Source: Roseomonas xinghualingensis (GTDB lineage: Bacteria; Pseudomonadota; Alphaproteobacteria; Acetobacterales; Acetobacteraceae). From it: a DNA stretch of 64,000 bases. The position numbers were made by a program, and so were the translations under genes. The notes under the pieces were generated by a model. That model did not search any database. It was not told the origin of the DNA and saw nothing but the letters and a program-made list of their open reading frames with translations. Shown one piece after another: positions 9,067 to 18,109 of the stretch. Numbering within the stretch: the first letter of the stretch is position 1; each line of letters opens with the position of its first letter. The stretch spans positions 124,001-188,000 of the forward strand of contig NZ_JAOXLP010000005.1 of assembly GCF_025791835.1 (NCBI RefSeq). The letters are read 5' to 3'.

Positions 9067-10077
9067 ATGCGCCCCGATGCATCCCCGGCGCCCCTTGCCT
9101 CCCCTTCTTCCGCCGCCGAACCCGTCGGACTTTCCATCGTGGTGCCCGTCTATCGCGGCGCGTCCACCGTCGGCACGCTCGTCGCCGCGCTCTCGGCGCT
9201 GAAGCCAGCCGGTGGCATCGAGATCGTGCTGGTCAATGACGGCTCCCCCGACAATTCAGGCGAGGTCTGCCGCCGCCTGGCCGCCGAGGCCAGCGTGCCC
9301 CTTACCTATGTCGAGCACGCCCGGAACTTCGGCGAGCACAATGCGGTCATGTCCGGCCTCCGCGTCGCCCGCGGCAGCTATGTCATTACCATGGACGACG
9401 ACCTGCAGAACCCGCCGGAGGAGGTTCTGAAGCTCTACGACCACGCCCGACTGGGCGACTGGGACGTGGTCTACACGCGCTATGCCGTGAAGGAGCATGA
9501 GGGCTGGCGCAACCTGGGCAGCCGCTTCGCCAATGACGTCGCGGACCTGCTGCTGGACAAGCCACGCGGCCTCTATCTGTCCTCCTTCCGCTGCATGAGT
9601 GCGCTCGTGGTGCGGGAAGTCACGCGCTATGCAGGGCCCTATCCGTATATCGACGGGCTGATCATGCAGGTGACCCAGCGCATCGACAGCATCGAGGTGA
9701 TGCATCTCAAGCGCGCCGAGGGCCGCAGCAACTACACGCTGCGCCGGCTGGTGCGCCTCTGGCTGAACCTGGCCACCAACTTCTCCCTCCTCCCCGTGCG
9801 CCTCGCGGTGGTGGCGGGCGTGGCCATGGGCGTCCTCGGCGTGATCGCCGCCCTCTTCGTCATCATTGAGGCCATCCTCGGCGACCCACCCTCGGGCTGG
9901 GCCTCCACCATGACGGTCACGCTGCTGATCTCGGGCGTGCAGTTCCTCATCCTGGGCGTGCTGGGAGAATATGTCGGCCGCGCCTTCCTCTCGGCCAATG
10001 GCAAGCCCCAGGGCGTCGTGCGTGAGGTGGTGCGGGCACGCCCCGTCATGCAGACCTCTGTCGAGGACGCAGCATGA
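9067..10077 (+). CDS. Polyprenyl-phosphate GT2 glycosyltransferase (ArnC/GtrB-like)
   Basis: 336 residues. The GT-A domain has LSIVVPVYRGASTVGTLVAA, VLVNDGSPDNSGEV and the metal/nucleotide site YVITMDDDLQNPPEEV. The C-terminal ~110 residues carry two membrane spans (LAVVAGVAMGVLGVIAALFV; TVTLLISGVQFLILGVLGEY) ending in the conserved EYVGRAFL. This is the DPM1/GtrB/ArnC layout, which moves a sugar from a nucleotide onto undecaprenyl phosphate at the cytoplasmic face. The next gene overlaps it by four bases (ATGA). Confidence 0.88.
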   Translation: MRPDASPAPLASPSSAAEPVGLSIVVPVYRGASTVGTLVAALSALKPAGGIEIVLVNDGSPDNSGEVCRRLAAEASVPLTYVEHARNFGEHNAVMSGLRVARGSYVITMDDDLQNPPEEVLKLYDHARLGDWDVVYTRYAVKEHEGWRNLGSRFANDVADLLLDKPRGLYLSSFRCMSALVVREVTRYAGPYPYIDGLIMQVTQRIDSIEVMHLKRAEGRSNYTLRRLVRLWLNLATNFSLLPVRLAVVAGVAMGVLGVIAALFVIIEAILGDPPSGWASTMTVTLLISGVQFLILGVLGEYVGRAFLSANGKPQGVVREVVRARPVMQTSVEDAA

Positions 10078-10409
10078 CCACCTATTGGATCGCCCTGGCC
10101 GCCGCCATCTGCACCTCGCTCGTGGGGCAGGTACTGCTGAAGTCCGGCGCCACGGGGGAAGGCGGATTCATTAGCCAGCTCTTCCGCTTCCACACCATCA
10201 TCGGCCTCGGCTTCTATGGCGGTGCCGCTCTGCTCTACATCGTGGCACTGCGCCGCATTCCGATGTCCGTCGCCCTGCCCTGCACGGCGGCCTCCTATGT
10301 CGTCGCGGTGCTCATCGGCCACTTCTTCTTCGGCGAGGCGCTGAGCCCGCAGAAGATCGGTGCGATCGCTCTGATCAGCCTCGGTGTCGTCATGCTCGCC
10401 AGCGCATGA
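10074..10409 (+). CDS. SMR/EamA small transporter (ArnE/ArnF-like flippase subunit)
   Basis: 111 residues, four membrane helices: WIALAAAICTSLVGQVLLKS, then two central spans (GFYGGAALLYIVALRRIPMS; ALPCTAASYVVAVLIGHFFF) and KIGAIALISLGVVMLASA. The length and the GQVLLKSGA motif match ArnE/ArnF-type proteins that flip polyprenyl-linked sugars rather than drug exporters. The coupling to a polyprenyl-phosphate GT2 (ATGA overlap upstream) supports that role. It overlaps the following DUF3574 gene in the same way. Confidence 0.78.
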   Translation: MTTYWIALAAAICTSLVGQVLLKSGATGEGGFISQLFRFHTIIGLGFYGGAALLYIVALRRIPMSVALPCTAASYVVAVLIGHFFFGEALSPQKIGAIALISLGVVMLASA

Positions 10410-10819
10410 CGCCCGCCGCCCGCGCGGCCATGGTGGCGCTGGCGCTGCTGCCGACGGCCTGCGCGGTGGCCCCAGCCTGTCCATCCGGCACCGCCCCCGC
10501 CGCCATCGCGGAACTGGCCTTCGGGCGCAATGCCGGCGGGACCTTGCGCGTGACCGACGTGGATTGGGCTCGCTTCCTGGCGGATGAGGCCACGCCCCGC
10601 TTTCCCAGCGGCCTCACCATCCTCGACACCCATGGCCAATGGCGAGGTGCCGATGGCCGGATCGAGCAGGAGCCAGGCAAGGTCATCTGGCTTGTCCTGC
10701 CCGGCGCCACGCTGGAGGAAGCCGCCGCACGTACCAGCACCCTTGCGGCGGCTTACCGGGACCGCTTTAGCCAGGAAAGCGTTCTGCGAGTCTTCCGGGA
10801 TGGCTGCGCAGGTTTCTGA
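10406..10819 (+). CDS. DUF3574 exported protein
   Basis: 137 residues. A hydrophobic leader (AARAAMVALALLPTACAVAP) may be a signal peptide or lipoprotein signal, with Cys19 as a possible lipidation site although the lipobox is imperfect. The conserved DUF3574 core is visible: FLADEATPRFPSGLTILDTH, GQWRGADGRIEQEPGKVIWL and FSQESVLRVFRDGC. Function is unknown. The start overlaps the stop of the flippase subunit, so it is co-translated with the glycan genes, though it may simply be the end of the transcript. Confidence 0.78.
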   Translation: MTPAARAAMVALALLPTACAVAPACPSGTAPAAIAELAFGRNAGGTLRVTDVDWARFLADEATPRFPSGLTILDTHGQWRGADGRIEQEPGKVIWLVLPGATLEEAAARTSTLAAAYRDRFSQESVLRVFRDGCAGF

Positions 10820-10823
10820 AGCG

Positions 10824-11816
10824 CTATTCCACCCGGAACCCGCCCTCCTCAATCAGCGGCTTCCAGCGCACAACCTCGCGCCCCACGTGGTCCGAGAAGT
10901 CCTTCGGGCTACCGCCGACCATCCGCCCAGCCTGGGCACGGAACACCGCCTCCTTCACCTCCGGCAGAGCGGCGACCTGGTTGAACACCGCATTGATCCG
11001 AGCGGCGAGCGCCGGATCCATCCCGGCGGGCGCCATGATCCCGTGCCAGACCGCCAGGTCGAAGTCCGGCAGCACAGTTGCCACGGGGGGTATGCCGGGA
11101 AGAGCAGGTGTCTCCGCCGCCGTGCTGACCGCTATGGCCTTCGCCTGCCCGCCCCGGATCATCTGCAACGCCGAGGACACGGTGGGGAAGCCGAACTGGG
11201 CATCGCCCCGCACCAGCGCCGTCACCATCTCCGCCCCTGAGCGATAGGGAACATGGACCATGTCCAGCCCTGCCTGGCGCAGCAGCAGCGCCATAAAGAG
11301 ATGGCTCCCATTGCCAGTGCCGGCCGAGGAATAAGTGAAGCTGCCTGGCTTCGCCTTGGCCTGGGCGATCAGATCCGGCAGGTCCTTCACAGTCACCGAG
11401 GGATGCGCGATCACCACCCCGGGCAGGTTCACCAGATGCACGATCGGGGTGAAGGAGGTCACCGGGTCATAGGAAAGCCCCGGATTGAGCAGCTTGCCGA
11501 TGGCGTTCGAGCCGACATCGGCCATCATCAGCGTGTAGCCATCCGGTTTTTCACGCGCGACATAGGCGCCGCCGACGGTCCCGCCCGCGCCTGAGCGGTT
11601 CTCCACCACCAGCGTCTGGCCGCCGGCGAATTCGCTGAAGCGCTGCGCCACGGTGCGCGAAAGCGTGTCGATCGCCCCACCCGCGCCGAAGGGCACCACC
11701 AGCCGCACCGGCCGGTCCGGCCAGGACGCCGGGGATTGTCCCCGCGCGAGCCCTGGCACTGCCAACCCGGCCATGAGCGCGCCCAGCCCTCGCCGGGACA
11801 GTCTTTCCTGAACCAT
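10824..11816 (-). CDS. Bug-family (tripartite tricarboxylate) substrate-binding protein
   Basis: 330 residues with a signal peptide (LGALMAGLAVPGLARGQ). The Bug fold is shown by WPDRPVRLVVPFGAGGAIDT, VVENRSGAGGTVGG, SYSSAGTGNGSH-like FTYSSAGTGNGSHLF and VHVPYRSGAEMVTALV. These periplasmic proteins bind carboxylates and pass them to TctAB permeases, which are not encoded nearby, so it is an orphan. It is divergent from an isocitrate-lyase-family enzyme, and a shared substrate or inducer is plausible. Confidence 0.9.
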   Translation of the reverse strand: MVQERLSRRGLGALMAGLAVPGLARGQSPASWPDRPVRLVVPFGAGGAIDTLSRTVAQRFSEFAGGQTLVVENRSGAGGTVGGAYVAREKPDGYTLMMADVGSNAIGKLLNPGLSYDPVTSFTPIVHLVNLPGVVIAHPSVTVKDLPDLIAQAKAKPGSFTYSSAGTGNGSHLFMALLLRQAGLDMVHVPYRSGAEMVTALVRGDAQFGFPTVSSALQMIRGGQAKAIAVSTAAETPALPGIPPVATVLPDFDLAVWHGIMAPAGMDPALAARINAVFNQVAALPEVKEAVFRAQAGRMVGGSPKDFSDHVGREVVRWKPLIEEGGFRVE

Positions 11817-12063
11817 CCGTTCCTCCTTCGCCGCGCCGCTTTCTCTGGCGCAGTCCTTTTTCGATAAGCCCGGCGCCAGGGGGCAGCCGGTACCGCGCGG
11901 CGAACTCTAACGGGGAGCCTTCTGGATTCTCGAGCAAGATGTGGAGGCAAAGGAATCCGCGCCCAGCCTGTTCCGTCAGCCGGATAGTCACGCGCGAGCC
12001 CGGCCGCTTAAATGGGAAAACCCGGCACAAGAATCGCGCCGCCACGAACGGAGGAACACATCC

Positions 12064-12936
12064 ATGGCTAACCCGGCTCTGAAGGCTGCACTCGATGCGG
12101 GCCAGTTCGTCGTGGCGCCCGGCATCTTCGACATGATTTCGGCGCGCATCGCCGACGGCATGGGCTTCACCGCGCTCTATGCCACTGGCTACGGCACCGT
12201 GGCCTCGCATCTCGGCGTCCCCGATGCCGGCACGGCAACCTATACGGATATGGTCTCCCGCATGGGCCGCTTCGCCCAGGGCTGCCGCACGCCGCTGATC
12301 GCCGATGCCGATACTGGCTATGGCGGGCTGCTGAACGTGCGCGCCACCATCATGGGTTATGAGGCCGCCGGCGTCACCGCCATCCAGATCGAGGATCAGG
12401 AGGTGCCGAAGAAATGCGGCCACACGCCAGGCCGCCGGGTCATCCCCGCAAAGGACATGGCGCTGAAGATCGAAGTGGCCGCTGAGGCGCGGCGCGATTC
12501 CAACTTCCTGATCATCGCGCGTACCGATGCACGCACCGGCCTTGGCCTGGATGAGGCGATCCGCCGCGGCAAGCTCTACCGGCAGGCTGGCGCCGACATC
12601 GTCTTCATCGAGAGCCCGGAGAGCGAGGACGAGATGAAGCGCATCGGCCAGGAAATCGACGCACCGCTCTTCGCCAACAATGTGGAAGGCGGGCGCACGC
12701 CGATCCTGTCGGCGGAGAAGCTGAAGTCCTTCGGCTACAACATCGCGATCTATCCGGCGCTCGGCTTCCTCACCGCCGCCGCCGCGCTGGAGCGCGCCTA
12801 TACCCATCTTCGCACCCATGGCGACAGCAACGCTCTGCCGGCGCATGAGAGCTACGGCTTCGGCCGCATGAACGAACTAATGGGCTTCCCCGAAGTCTGG
12901 GATTTCGAGAAGCGCTGGGCCCGCGAGGAGGGGTGA
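12064..12936 (+). CDS. Isocitrate lyase/PEP mutase family enzyme (2-methylisocitrate lyase-like)
   Basis: 290 residues from ATG at 12064, preceded by CGGAGGA; an upstream in-frame extension lacks homology. The metal site is LIADADTGYGG near residue 80, the family loop is QIEDQEVPKKCGH with the catalytic KKCGH, and IIARTDAR follows. The C-terminal helices end in PEVWDFEKRWAREEG. Members cleave or decarboxylate 2-hydroxy di- and tricarboxylates; methylisocitrate lyase, dimethylmalate lyase and oxaloacetate decarboxylase are all possible. The divergent Bug gene suggests a carboxylate taken up from outside. Confidence 0.85.
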   Translation: MANPALKAALDAGQFVVAPGIFDMISARIADGMGFTALYATGYGTVASHLGVPDAGTATYTDMVSRMGRFAQGCRTPLIADADTGYGGLLNVRATIMGYEAAGVTAIQIEDQEVPKKCGHTPGRRVIPAKDMALKIEVAAEARRDSNFLIIARTDARTGLGLDEAIRRGKLYRQAGADIVFIESPESEDEMKRIGQEIDAPLFANNVEGGRTPILSAEKLKSFGYNIAIYPALGFLTAAAALERAYTHLRTHGDSNALPAHESYGFGRMNELMGFPEVWDFEKRWAREEG

Positions 12937-13076
12937 TGCGGGACACTTGCCCGCGCAATGGGGTCTCCCCGCAGGAGATCACCGCATCGCTGCTCGATGA
13001 AAACGTGATCGCCCGCATGGGCAGCCTGGGAGTCGGAAGCGAGATCCGGTTCCTACTGATCCATGAACCCGATTGA
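12936..13076 (+). CDS. Hypothetical 46-residue protein coupled to the lyase gene
   Basis: The ATG overlaps the stop of the preceding lyase gene in the form TGATG, so ribosomes could re-initiate here. The 46-residue product is mixed in character, with SPQEITASLLDENVIARMG in the middle and the hydrophobic end EIRFLLIHEPD. I do not recognise it. The codons are less biased to G/C at the third position than in neighbours. A hairpin at 13094-13124 closes the unit just downstream. It may be a real small protein or a chance frame. Confidence 0.4.
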   Translation: MRDTCPRNGVSPQEITASLLDENVIARMGSLGVGSEIRFLLIHEPD

Positions 13077-13093
13077 CGGAAAGTCAGAAGCTG

Positions 13094-13124
13094 GCTGGTC
13101 GAAGGGATGCTCCCTCCGACCAGC
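13094..13124. terminator. Strong hairpin between convergent genes
   Basis: GCTGGTCG pairs with CGACCAGC and AGGGA with TCCCT, separated by one A/C mismatch and closed by a 3-base loop. No T run follows on either strand, so it may be a weak or Rho-assisted terminator shared by the lyase unit (plus) and the transporter operon (minus). Confidence 0.55.
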
Positions 13125-13132
13125 GATACACC

Positions 13133-14167
13133 CTAGCGGATCGGCGGCGCGTACATCAGCCCGCCCTGCGTCCACAGCGCGTTGAGCCCGCGCGGCAGGC
13201 CGAGCGAGGTTTCCTTGCCCAGGTTGCGCTCGAACATCTCACCGTAATTCCCGACAGCGCGGATGGCGTTGTAAGCCCAGCGCTTGTCCAGGCCCATCAT
13301 CGGGCCGTGATCGCCCGTCACGCCCAGCAGGCGACGGATCTCGGTGCGCGGGCTGTTCAGCATCTCTTCCGCATTAGCCGCGGTCACGCCCAGTTCCTCC
13401 GCCTCGATCAGCGCGAAGACCGTCCAGCGCACGATGTCGAACCACTGGTCGTCGCCATGCCGCACGGCCACGGCCAGGGGCTCCTTGCTGATCACCTCCG
13501 GCAGGATCACATGCTCCTCCGGATTGGCCAGCGCTGTCCGGATGCCAGCCAACTGGGAGGCATCGGTGCTGAAGGCGTCGCAACGGCCGGCCTCATAGGC
13601 ATGGCGCGTCTCGACATTGTTCTCGAACACCACAGGGCGGAAGCTGAGATTGTTGCCACGGGCCCAATCCGTCAGGTTCAGCTCACTCGTTGTGCCGGTG
13701 GTGATGCAGATAGAGGCACCCTCCAGCTCTTTCGCATTGGTCAGGCCGAGCGACTTGCGGACCATGAAGCCCTGGCCGTCATAGAAATTGATGGCGGTGA
13801 AGTTGATGCCGTTCGCCGCATCCCGGCCATGGGACATGGTGGTAGTGCGCGGCAGCACGTCGATTTGTCCGGCCTGCAGCGCCGTCAGCCGCGTGGAAGA
13901 GGTCAATGTGGTGAAACGCGCCTTCCCCGCATCACCCAGCACCGCCGCCGCGATGGCCCGGCAGGTGTCGGCATCCAGCCCACGATAGATGCCGCGGCTG
14001 TCCATCACCCCAAAGCCGGGCGCGCCCGGATGCCCGCCGCAATCCACCTGCCCCTTGGCGCGCACCGCCTGCAGCGTCGGCCCCGGCTGCGCCGTTTGTG
14101 CCTGCACGGCCAGCGGCGCCGTCACGCCGAAAAGCAGCGCTGCCGCCCGCTTCATCCATCCGTTCAT
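13133..14167 (-). CDS. AapJ-like amino-acid ABC transporter substrate-binding protein
   Basis: 344 residues with a signal peptide (RAAALLFGVTAPLAVQAQ). The family-3 solute-binding signature is GFGVMDSRGIYRGLDADTCR, and the general L-amino-acid type is suggested by SSTRLTALQAGQIDVLPRTT and the C-terminal RWAYNAIRAVGNYGEMFERN. Such proteins normally serve AapQMP ABC permeases, none of which is present. Instead its ATG overlaps the stop of a TRAP permease by four bases (ATGA), an unusual partnership. Confidence 0.86.
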   Translation of the reverse strand: MNGWMKRAAALLFGVTAPLAVQAQTAQPGPTLQAVRAKGQVDCGGHPGAPGFGVMDSRGIYRGLDADTCRAIAAAVLGDAGKARFTTLTSSTRLTALQAGQIDVLPRTTTMSHGRDAANGINFTAINFYDGQGFMVRKSLGLTNAKELEGASICITTGTTSELNLTDWARGNNLSFRPVVFENNVETRHAYEAGRCDAFSTDASQLAGIRTALANPEEHVILPEVISKEPLAVAVRHGDDQWFDIVRWTVFALIEAEELGVTAANAEEMLNSPRTEIRRLLGVTGDHGPMMGLDKRWAYNAIRAVGNYGEMFERNLGKETSLGLPRGLNALWTQGGLMYAPPIR

Positions 14168-16047
14168 GCTGTCTTCCTGACTCCCGTGACGGCCCGGCCC
14201 ATCGCCCAGGCAATTCCCATGGCAGCCAGTGCCACTGCGAGCCTCGCCGGCGCCGGCAGCACCGGCATGAAGGCAGCCACCAGCCCTGCCGATCCGAGGA
14301 TCAGGCGCGGCACCGCCCCGATCGGGGAGAAAAGGTATCCGGCATAGGAGGCGGTAATCGCCAACAGCGCCGCCACCTGAATCGCAACCGCCAGCAGAAT
14401 CTCCACCAGGGTGCCACGCAGCATGATTCCGGGATCGTAGACGAAGGCGAAACCCACGGTGAATCCCGCGATGCCGAAGCGTGTCGCGTGGATGCTGGTG
14501 ATGGTGGGCTTCGCCCCGGCGATGGAAGCCGCCGCGAAGGCCGCCGCCGCCACGGGGGGCGACACATCCGCCAGCACGGCGAAGTAGAACAGGAAGAGAT
14601 GCGCCGGCAGCACATCCACGCCCATGGCGATCAGCTGCGGCACGCCGATTGCGGCGGCGATGATGTAGGAGGGCGTGGTCGGCAGCCCCATCCCAAGCAC
14701 CAGCACGGTGATCCCCAGTAGCACCAGCAGCAGCGGCAGCGACCCGCCCGCCAGATCCTTGATGATGCCGCCAAAGGCCACGACCATGCCCGTGGCCGTC
14801 AGCGCCGAGACGACGATGCCCGCCCCCGCGATGGCAACCGCCAGCGGCGCCATGGTCAGCCCGGCATTCAGCAGGCTGTTGAAGATCGCGCGCGGCGACA
14901 TGCGGGTACGCTTCCGCATCGCCGCGAGAACCACCATCGCCAGCGTCGCGCAGAAGGCCGCGTAATTGCCCGACCAGCGCTCCATCATCAGATAGACGAG
15001 CACCGCCATTGGAACCACGAGATGCGCGTCGGCCATCACCTCCCGCCAGGGCGGTATCTCGGATTTCGGCATGGGCGCCATGCCGGCGCGCTTCGCTTCG
15101 AAATGCACGGCCGCCAGGATGGCGAAGTAGTACAGCACCGCGCCGATGGCGGCGGCGATGAGGATCTCGCCATAGGGAATATTGGTGATCTCGGCCATGA
15201 CGAAGGCCGCGGCACCCATCACCGGCGGCATGATCGCACCGCCCACGCTGGCCGCGCTCTCAATCCCGCCCGCAACGGCGGGTTTGTAGCCGATGCGCTT
15301 CATCAGCGGGATCGTCATGGCCCCGGTGGTGATGACGTTGGAAACGGAAGAACCGCTCATCGTCCCGAACAGGCCGGAGGTGACCACCGCCACCTTAGCG
15401 GGCCCACCCGTGAAGCGGCCGGCCGCTGCGGCACCCAGATTGCTGAACAGCCGCCCCGTCCCGCTTCCCGCCATGAAGGCGCCGAAGATGATGAAGACCG
15501 CGATGGTCGTCGCCACGATCCCCGTCAGCGGCCCATAGACCCCGCCCGCCGTGGGAACGAGCCAGGAAGCTTCCAGGATTTCCGCAATGGAGAAGGGGCG
15601 CGTGTTCAGCACCCCCGGCATCCAATGGCCGAAGCCCATATAGGCGATGCTGCCGATCACCATCCAGGCAAGGCCAGGTTCTACCGCTCGCCGCGTCGCC
15701 TCCAGCAGGGTGACGATGGCGAGCACCGCCAGAACGGACAGCAGAGGCGTGAACTCGTCCACATACTCCATGCGGTCCGACACCGCGCCGGCATAGACCC
15801 ATACCCAGAGATGCGGGGCGGCGGCGGCGAGGAACCAGGCCCAGTCCACCAGTGTCGGCCGGTCCCTTGGGCTCGCCGCCCGCGCAGGCCAAAGCAGGAA
15901 GATCGGTGGCACGAAGGCCAGCAGGTGGAAGGCCCGCATGGCGATCGGCTCCGGAAAGCCGACACCGCCGAAATACAGATGGATCGCCGTGGCCATGACC
16001 AGCCACACCGAGAGGACCGGGCCCAGCGGCCCTTTCAGCTCACGCAA
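14164..16047 (-). CDS. TRAP transporter fused permease (DctQM-type, TAXI class)
   Basis: 627 residues, many membrane spans, with the small (DctQ-like) and large (DctM-like) subunits in one chain. The start is probably TTG at 16047, ten bases after the TAXI gene; no strong ribosome binding site is visible. Landmarks of the large domain are SGLFGTMSGSSVSNVITTGA, GGIESAASVGGAIMPPVMGA and GMGLPTTPSYIIAAAIGVP. It moves organic acids or amino acids with sodium or proton symport, using the TAXI periplasmic protein encoded just upstream. Confidence 0.9.
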   Translation of the reverse strand: MRELKGPLGPVLSVWLVMATAIHLYFGGVGFPEPIAMRAFHLLAFVPPIFLLWPARAASPRDRPTLVDWAWFLAAAAPHLWVWVYAGAVSDRMEYVDEFTPLLSVLAVLAIVTLLEATRRAVEPGLAWMVIGSIAYMGFGHWMPGVLNTRPFSIAEILEASWLVPTAGGVYGPLTGIVATTIAVFIIFGAFMAGSGTGRLFSNLGAAAAGRFTGGPAKVAVVTSGLFGTMSGSSVSNVITTGAMTIPLMKRIGYKPAVAGGIESAASVGGAIMPPVMGAAAFVMAEITNIPYGEILIAAAIGAVLYYFAILAAVHFEAKRAGMAPMPKSEIPPWREVMADAHLVVPMAVLVYLMMERWSGNYAAFCATLAMVVLAAMRKRTRMSPRAIFNSLLNAGLTMAPLAVAIAGAGIVVSALTATGMVVAFGGIIKDLAGGSLPLLLVLLGITVLVLGMGLPTTPSYIIAAAIGVPQLIAMGVDVLPAHLFLFYFAVLADVSPPVAAAAFAAASIAGAKPTITSIHATRFGIAGFTVGFAFVYDPGIMLRGTLVEILLAVAIQVAALLAITASYAGYLFSPIGAVPRLILGSAGLVAAFMPVLPAPARLAVALAAMGIAWAMGRAVTGVRKTA

Positions 16048-16057
16048 CGCCCTGTGC

Positions 16058-17035
16058 TCAGCCCGGCATCACGCCGGCTTCGCGATAGGCCTTCGCCGCC
16101 CCAGGATGCAGCGGCGCGCCCTCATACTTCCAGGCCACCGCCGGGTCATAAGCGGCCATGGAGGCATGGATCTGCGTCAGCCGCTGACCCTTCGCCCCGA
16201 TCAGGACCTTGGTCATCTTGTAGGCCACCTCCTCCGGCACGTCCTGGTGCACGACGACCACGCTATCCATCGTCGTCACCGGCACGTCGGCCGATTGCAG
16301 CGCCGGATAGGTCGCAGCCGGGATGATGCCCTGGTTGTAGGCATAGGCATCGATCAGGTGCTTGCGCAGATCCTCCGGGAAGGCCACCAGCCTTGCCGCG
16401 CGCCGCCCCTGGCCCAGCTCCGTCAGGATCGCCGCCGGCTTGGCAAGGGCGAAGTAGCAGTAATCCACCTGCCCGTCGCCGAAGGCTGCCGCCACGTCGT
16501 TATAGGAGCCGTTCAGATAAGTCCCGCCCTCCGCGCGGATCTTCTCCGGGGAGGTGCCGAAGAACTTCAGGATGCGCTGCAGCGTCATCTCATCCGTGGA
16601 GGAGCGCTGCGGGCAGCCGATGCGCAGCCCACGCTGCGTCAGGATCGCGCGCATATCCTCCAGCGGCTTCTCGGTGGCGCGGAGGAAGTTGTGCTCGGTC
16701 GGCGAGTAGCCGGTGCCGAGGGTGCGGATCTTGTCGTGCTTCGCGCGATAGGGCTCCTCGCCCCGCACCGCTGCGGCGGTGAAGGCATCGATGCCCCAGC
16801 CCATCTGCGACTGGCCGTTGTTGATGCGCGTCGGGTTTGCGAGCCCGCCTCCGGGGACGACGCGGATCTGCACGCCCGCCTCGTCCTTCACCAGCGCGGC
16901 AATGCCGGCCCCCATGGTGTACCAGCCGCCGCCCAGCGAACCGGCCACGAACTCGAAGGTCTGCTGCGCCCGGGCGGTGCGGATGAAAGGCACCGCGAGG
17001 GCGCTTCCGAGGAGAAGGCGGCGAGGCATGAACAT
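16058..17035 (-). CDS. TAXI-family TRAP transporter solute-binding protein
   Basis: 325 residues from ATG at 17035, which has GGAGA seven bases upstream; longer starts are possible but the signal peptide PRRLLLGSALAVPFIRTARA begins here. Family motifs are AGSLGGGWYTMGAGIAALVK, NPTRINNGQSQMGWGID and SSTDEMTLQRILKFFG. It captures the substrate in the periplasm for the fused TRAP permease encoded directly downstream. Known TAXI proteins bind glutamate, 2-oxoglutarate or related acids; the ligand here is unknown. Confidence 0.9.
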   Translation of the reverse strand: MFMPRRLLLGSALAVPFIRTARAQQTFEFVAGSLGGGWYTMGAGIAALVKDEAGVQIRVVPGGGLANPTRINNGQSQMGWGIDAFTAAAVRGEEPYRAKHDKIRTLGTGYSPTEHNFLRATEKPLEDMRAILTQRGLRIGCPQRSSTDEMTLQRILKFFGTSPEKIRAEGGTYLNGSYNDVAAAFGDGQVDYCYFALAKPAAILTELGQGRRAARLVAFPEDLRKHLIDAYAYNQGIIPAATYPALQSADVPVTTMDSVVVVHQDVPEEVAYKMTKVLIGAKGQRLTQIHASMAAYDPAVAWKYEGAPLHPGAAKAYREAGVMPG

Positions 17036-17155
17036 GGTGGGTCTCCGGCAAGCCATTTCCGTGCCAGGATCATGGACGCGCCGCGCGACCGGTAGCAATG
17101 CCCGCCGGAAGGATCGCTGAAGAAAGGAGCTCGCCCCTCCGGCAGAGAACCTCCC

Positions 17156-18004
17156 TCAGCAGCTTTCCGCGGTGAAGATCCGTGAAGGCCGCACGTACTC
17201 GTCCTGCGCCGCCACCGTCAGGATCTCGCGCGACCCCGCCTCGGCCGTGCGCTTCAGAAGCCCGTAGATCGACGAGGCCACCGAGGAGAGCGCCACCCGC
17301 GCCTCGCCCCAGCGCAGCCTGTGGAACAGGAACAGCGCCGCGATCGCATCGCCCGCGCCATTGACCGAAATCGGCAGCAGCGGCGTGCGCACGCGGTGGA
17401 AATGGTCCCCGTCCGCCGCCAGCATGTCCACGCTGTCCGGCGGCGTGTCTTCCACCCGGAGGGAGGTGACCAGCACGCAGGCCGGCCCACGCGACTGCAG
17501 CACCCGCACCGCCCGCTTGGCATCCTCCAGGGTGGAAACCTTGGAGTCGGTCAACCATTCCAGCTCGAAGTGATTCGGCGTCACGATGGCGGCGGCGGGA
17601 ACAGCCCGGTCCCGCATGAATTCGGGGATGCCCGGCCGGACGAAGATGCCGCGCCCGACATCGCCGATCACCGGATCGCAGCAGTAGATCGACGTCGGAT
17701 TGGCCGCGCGCACCTTGGCCACGGCATCCAGGACCGCTTCGCCGATCGCCGCGTCGCCCATATAGCCGGAGAGCACGGCATCGCAGCCCGGCAGGGCCCC
17801 GCGCTCCTCAATGCCCAGCACCAGGTCGCGGATCAGATCGGCGCCGAAGACCTGCCCGCGCCAGGCGCCATAGCCCGTGTGGTTGGAGAACTGCACGGTA
17901 TTGAGCGCCCATACCTCGGCCCCCAGGCGTTGCAGGGGAAAGACGGCGCTCGCATTCCCGACATGGCCGTAGGCGACCCAGGACTGGATCGAAAGGATGT
18001 TCAT
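17156..18004 (-). CDS. pdxY: Pyridoxal kinase PdxY
   Basis: 282 residues from ATG at 18004. The N-terminus [20 protein letters not shown], the substrate region [24 protein letters not shown] and the ribokinase-type catalytic motif [12 protein letters not shown] are characteristic of pyridoxal kinases. It phosphorylates pyridoxal in the cytosol in the vitamin B6 salvage pathway. The gene is 120 bases upstream of the TAXI gene on the same strand; co-transcription is possible but not needed. Confidence 0.92.
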   Translation of the reverse strand: MNILSIQSWVAYGHVGNASAVFPLQRLGAEVWALNTVQFSNHTGYGAWRGQVFGADLIRDLVLGIEERGALPGCDAVLSGYMGDAAIGEAVLDAVAKVRAANPTSIYCCDPVIGDVGRGIFVRPGIPEFMRDRAVPAAAIVTPNHFELEWLTDSKVSTLEDAKRAVRVLQSRGPACVLVTSLRVEDTPPDSVDMLAADGDHFHRVRTPLLPISVNGAGDAIAALFLFHRLRWGEARVALSSVASSIYGLLKRTAEAGSREILTVAAQDEYVRPSRIFTAESC

Positions 18005-18109
18005 CGCAGCATCCACCCCGCACGGAATCCGGGAATCGCCCGCTCGCGCGGGGAGGCGAGAGGCCACCATCCCTAGCGCCGCGCCGCGCCGGCTGTCACG
18101 CCAACACCC

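Noticed and set aside
11551..12846. 431-codon minus-strand frame over the lyase gene and its promoter
   Set aside because: Antisense to a well-supported enzyme and to the Bug N-terminus; composition typical of shadow frames.
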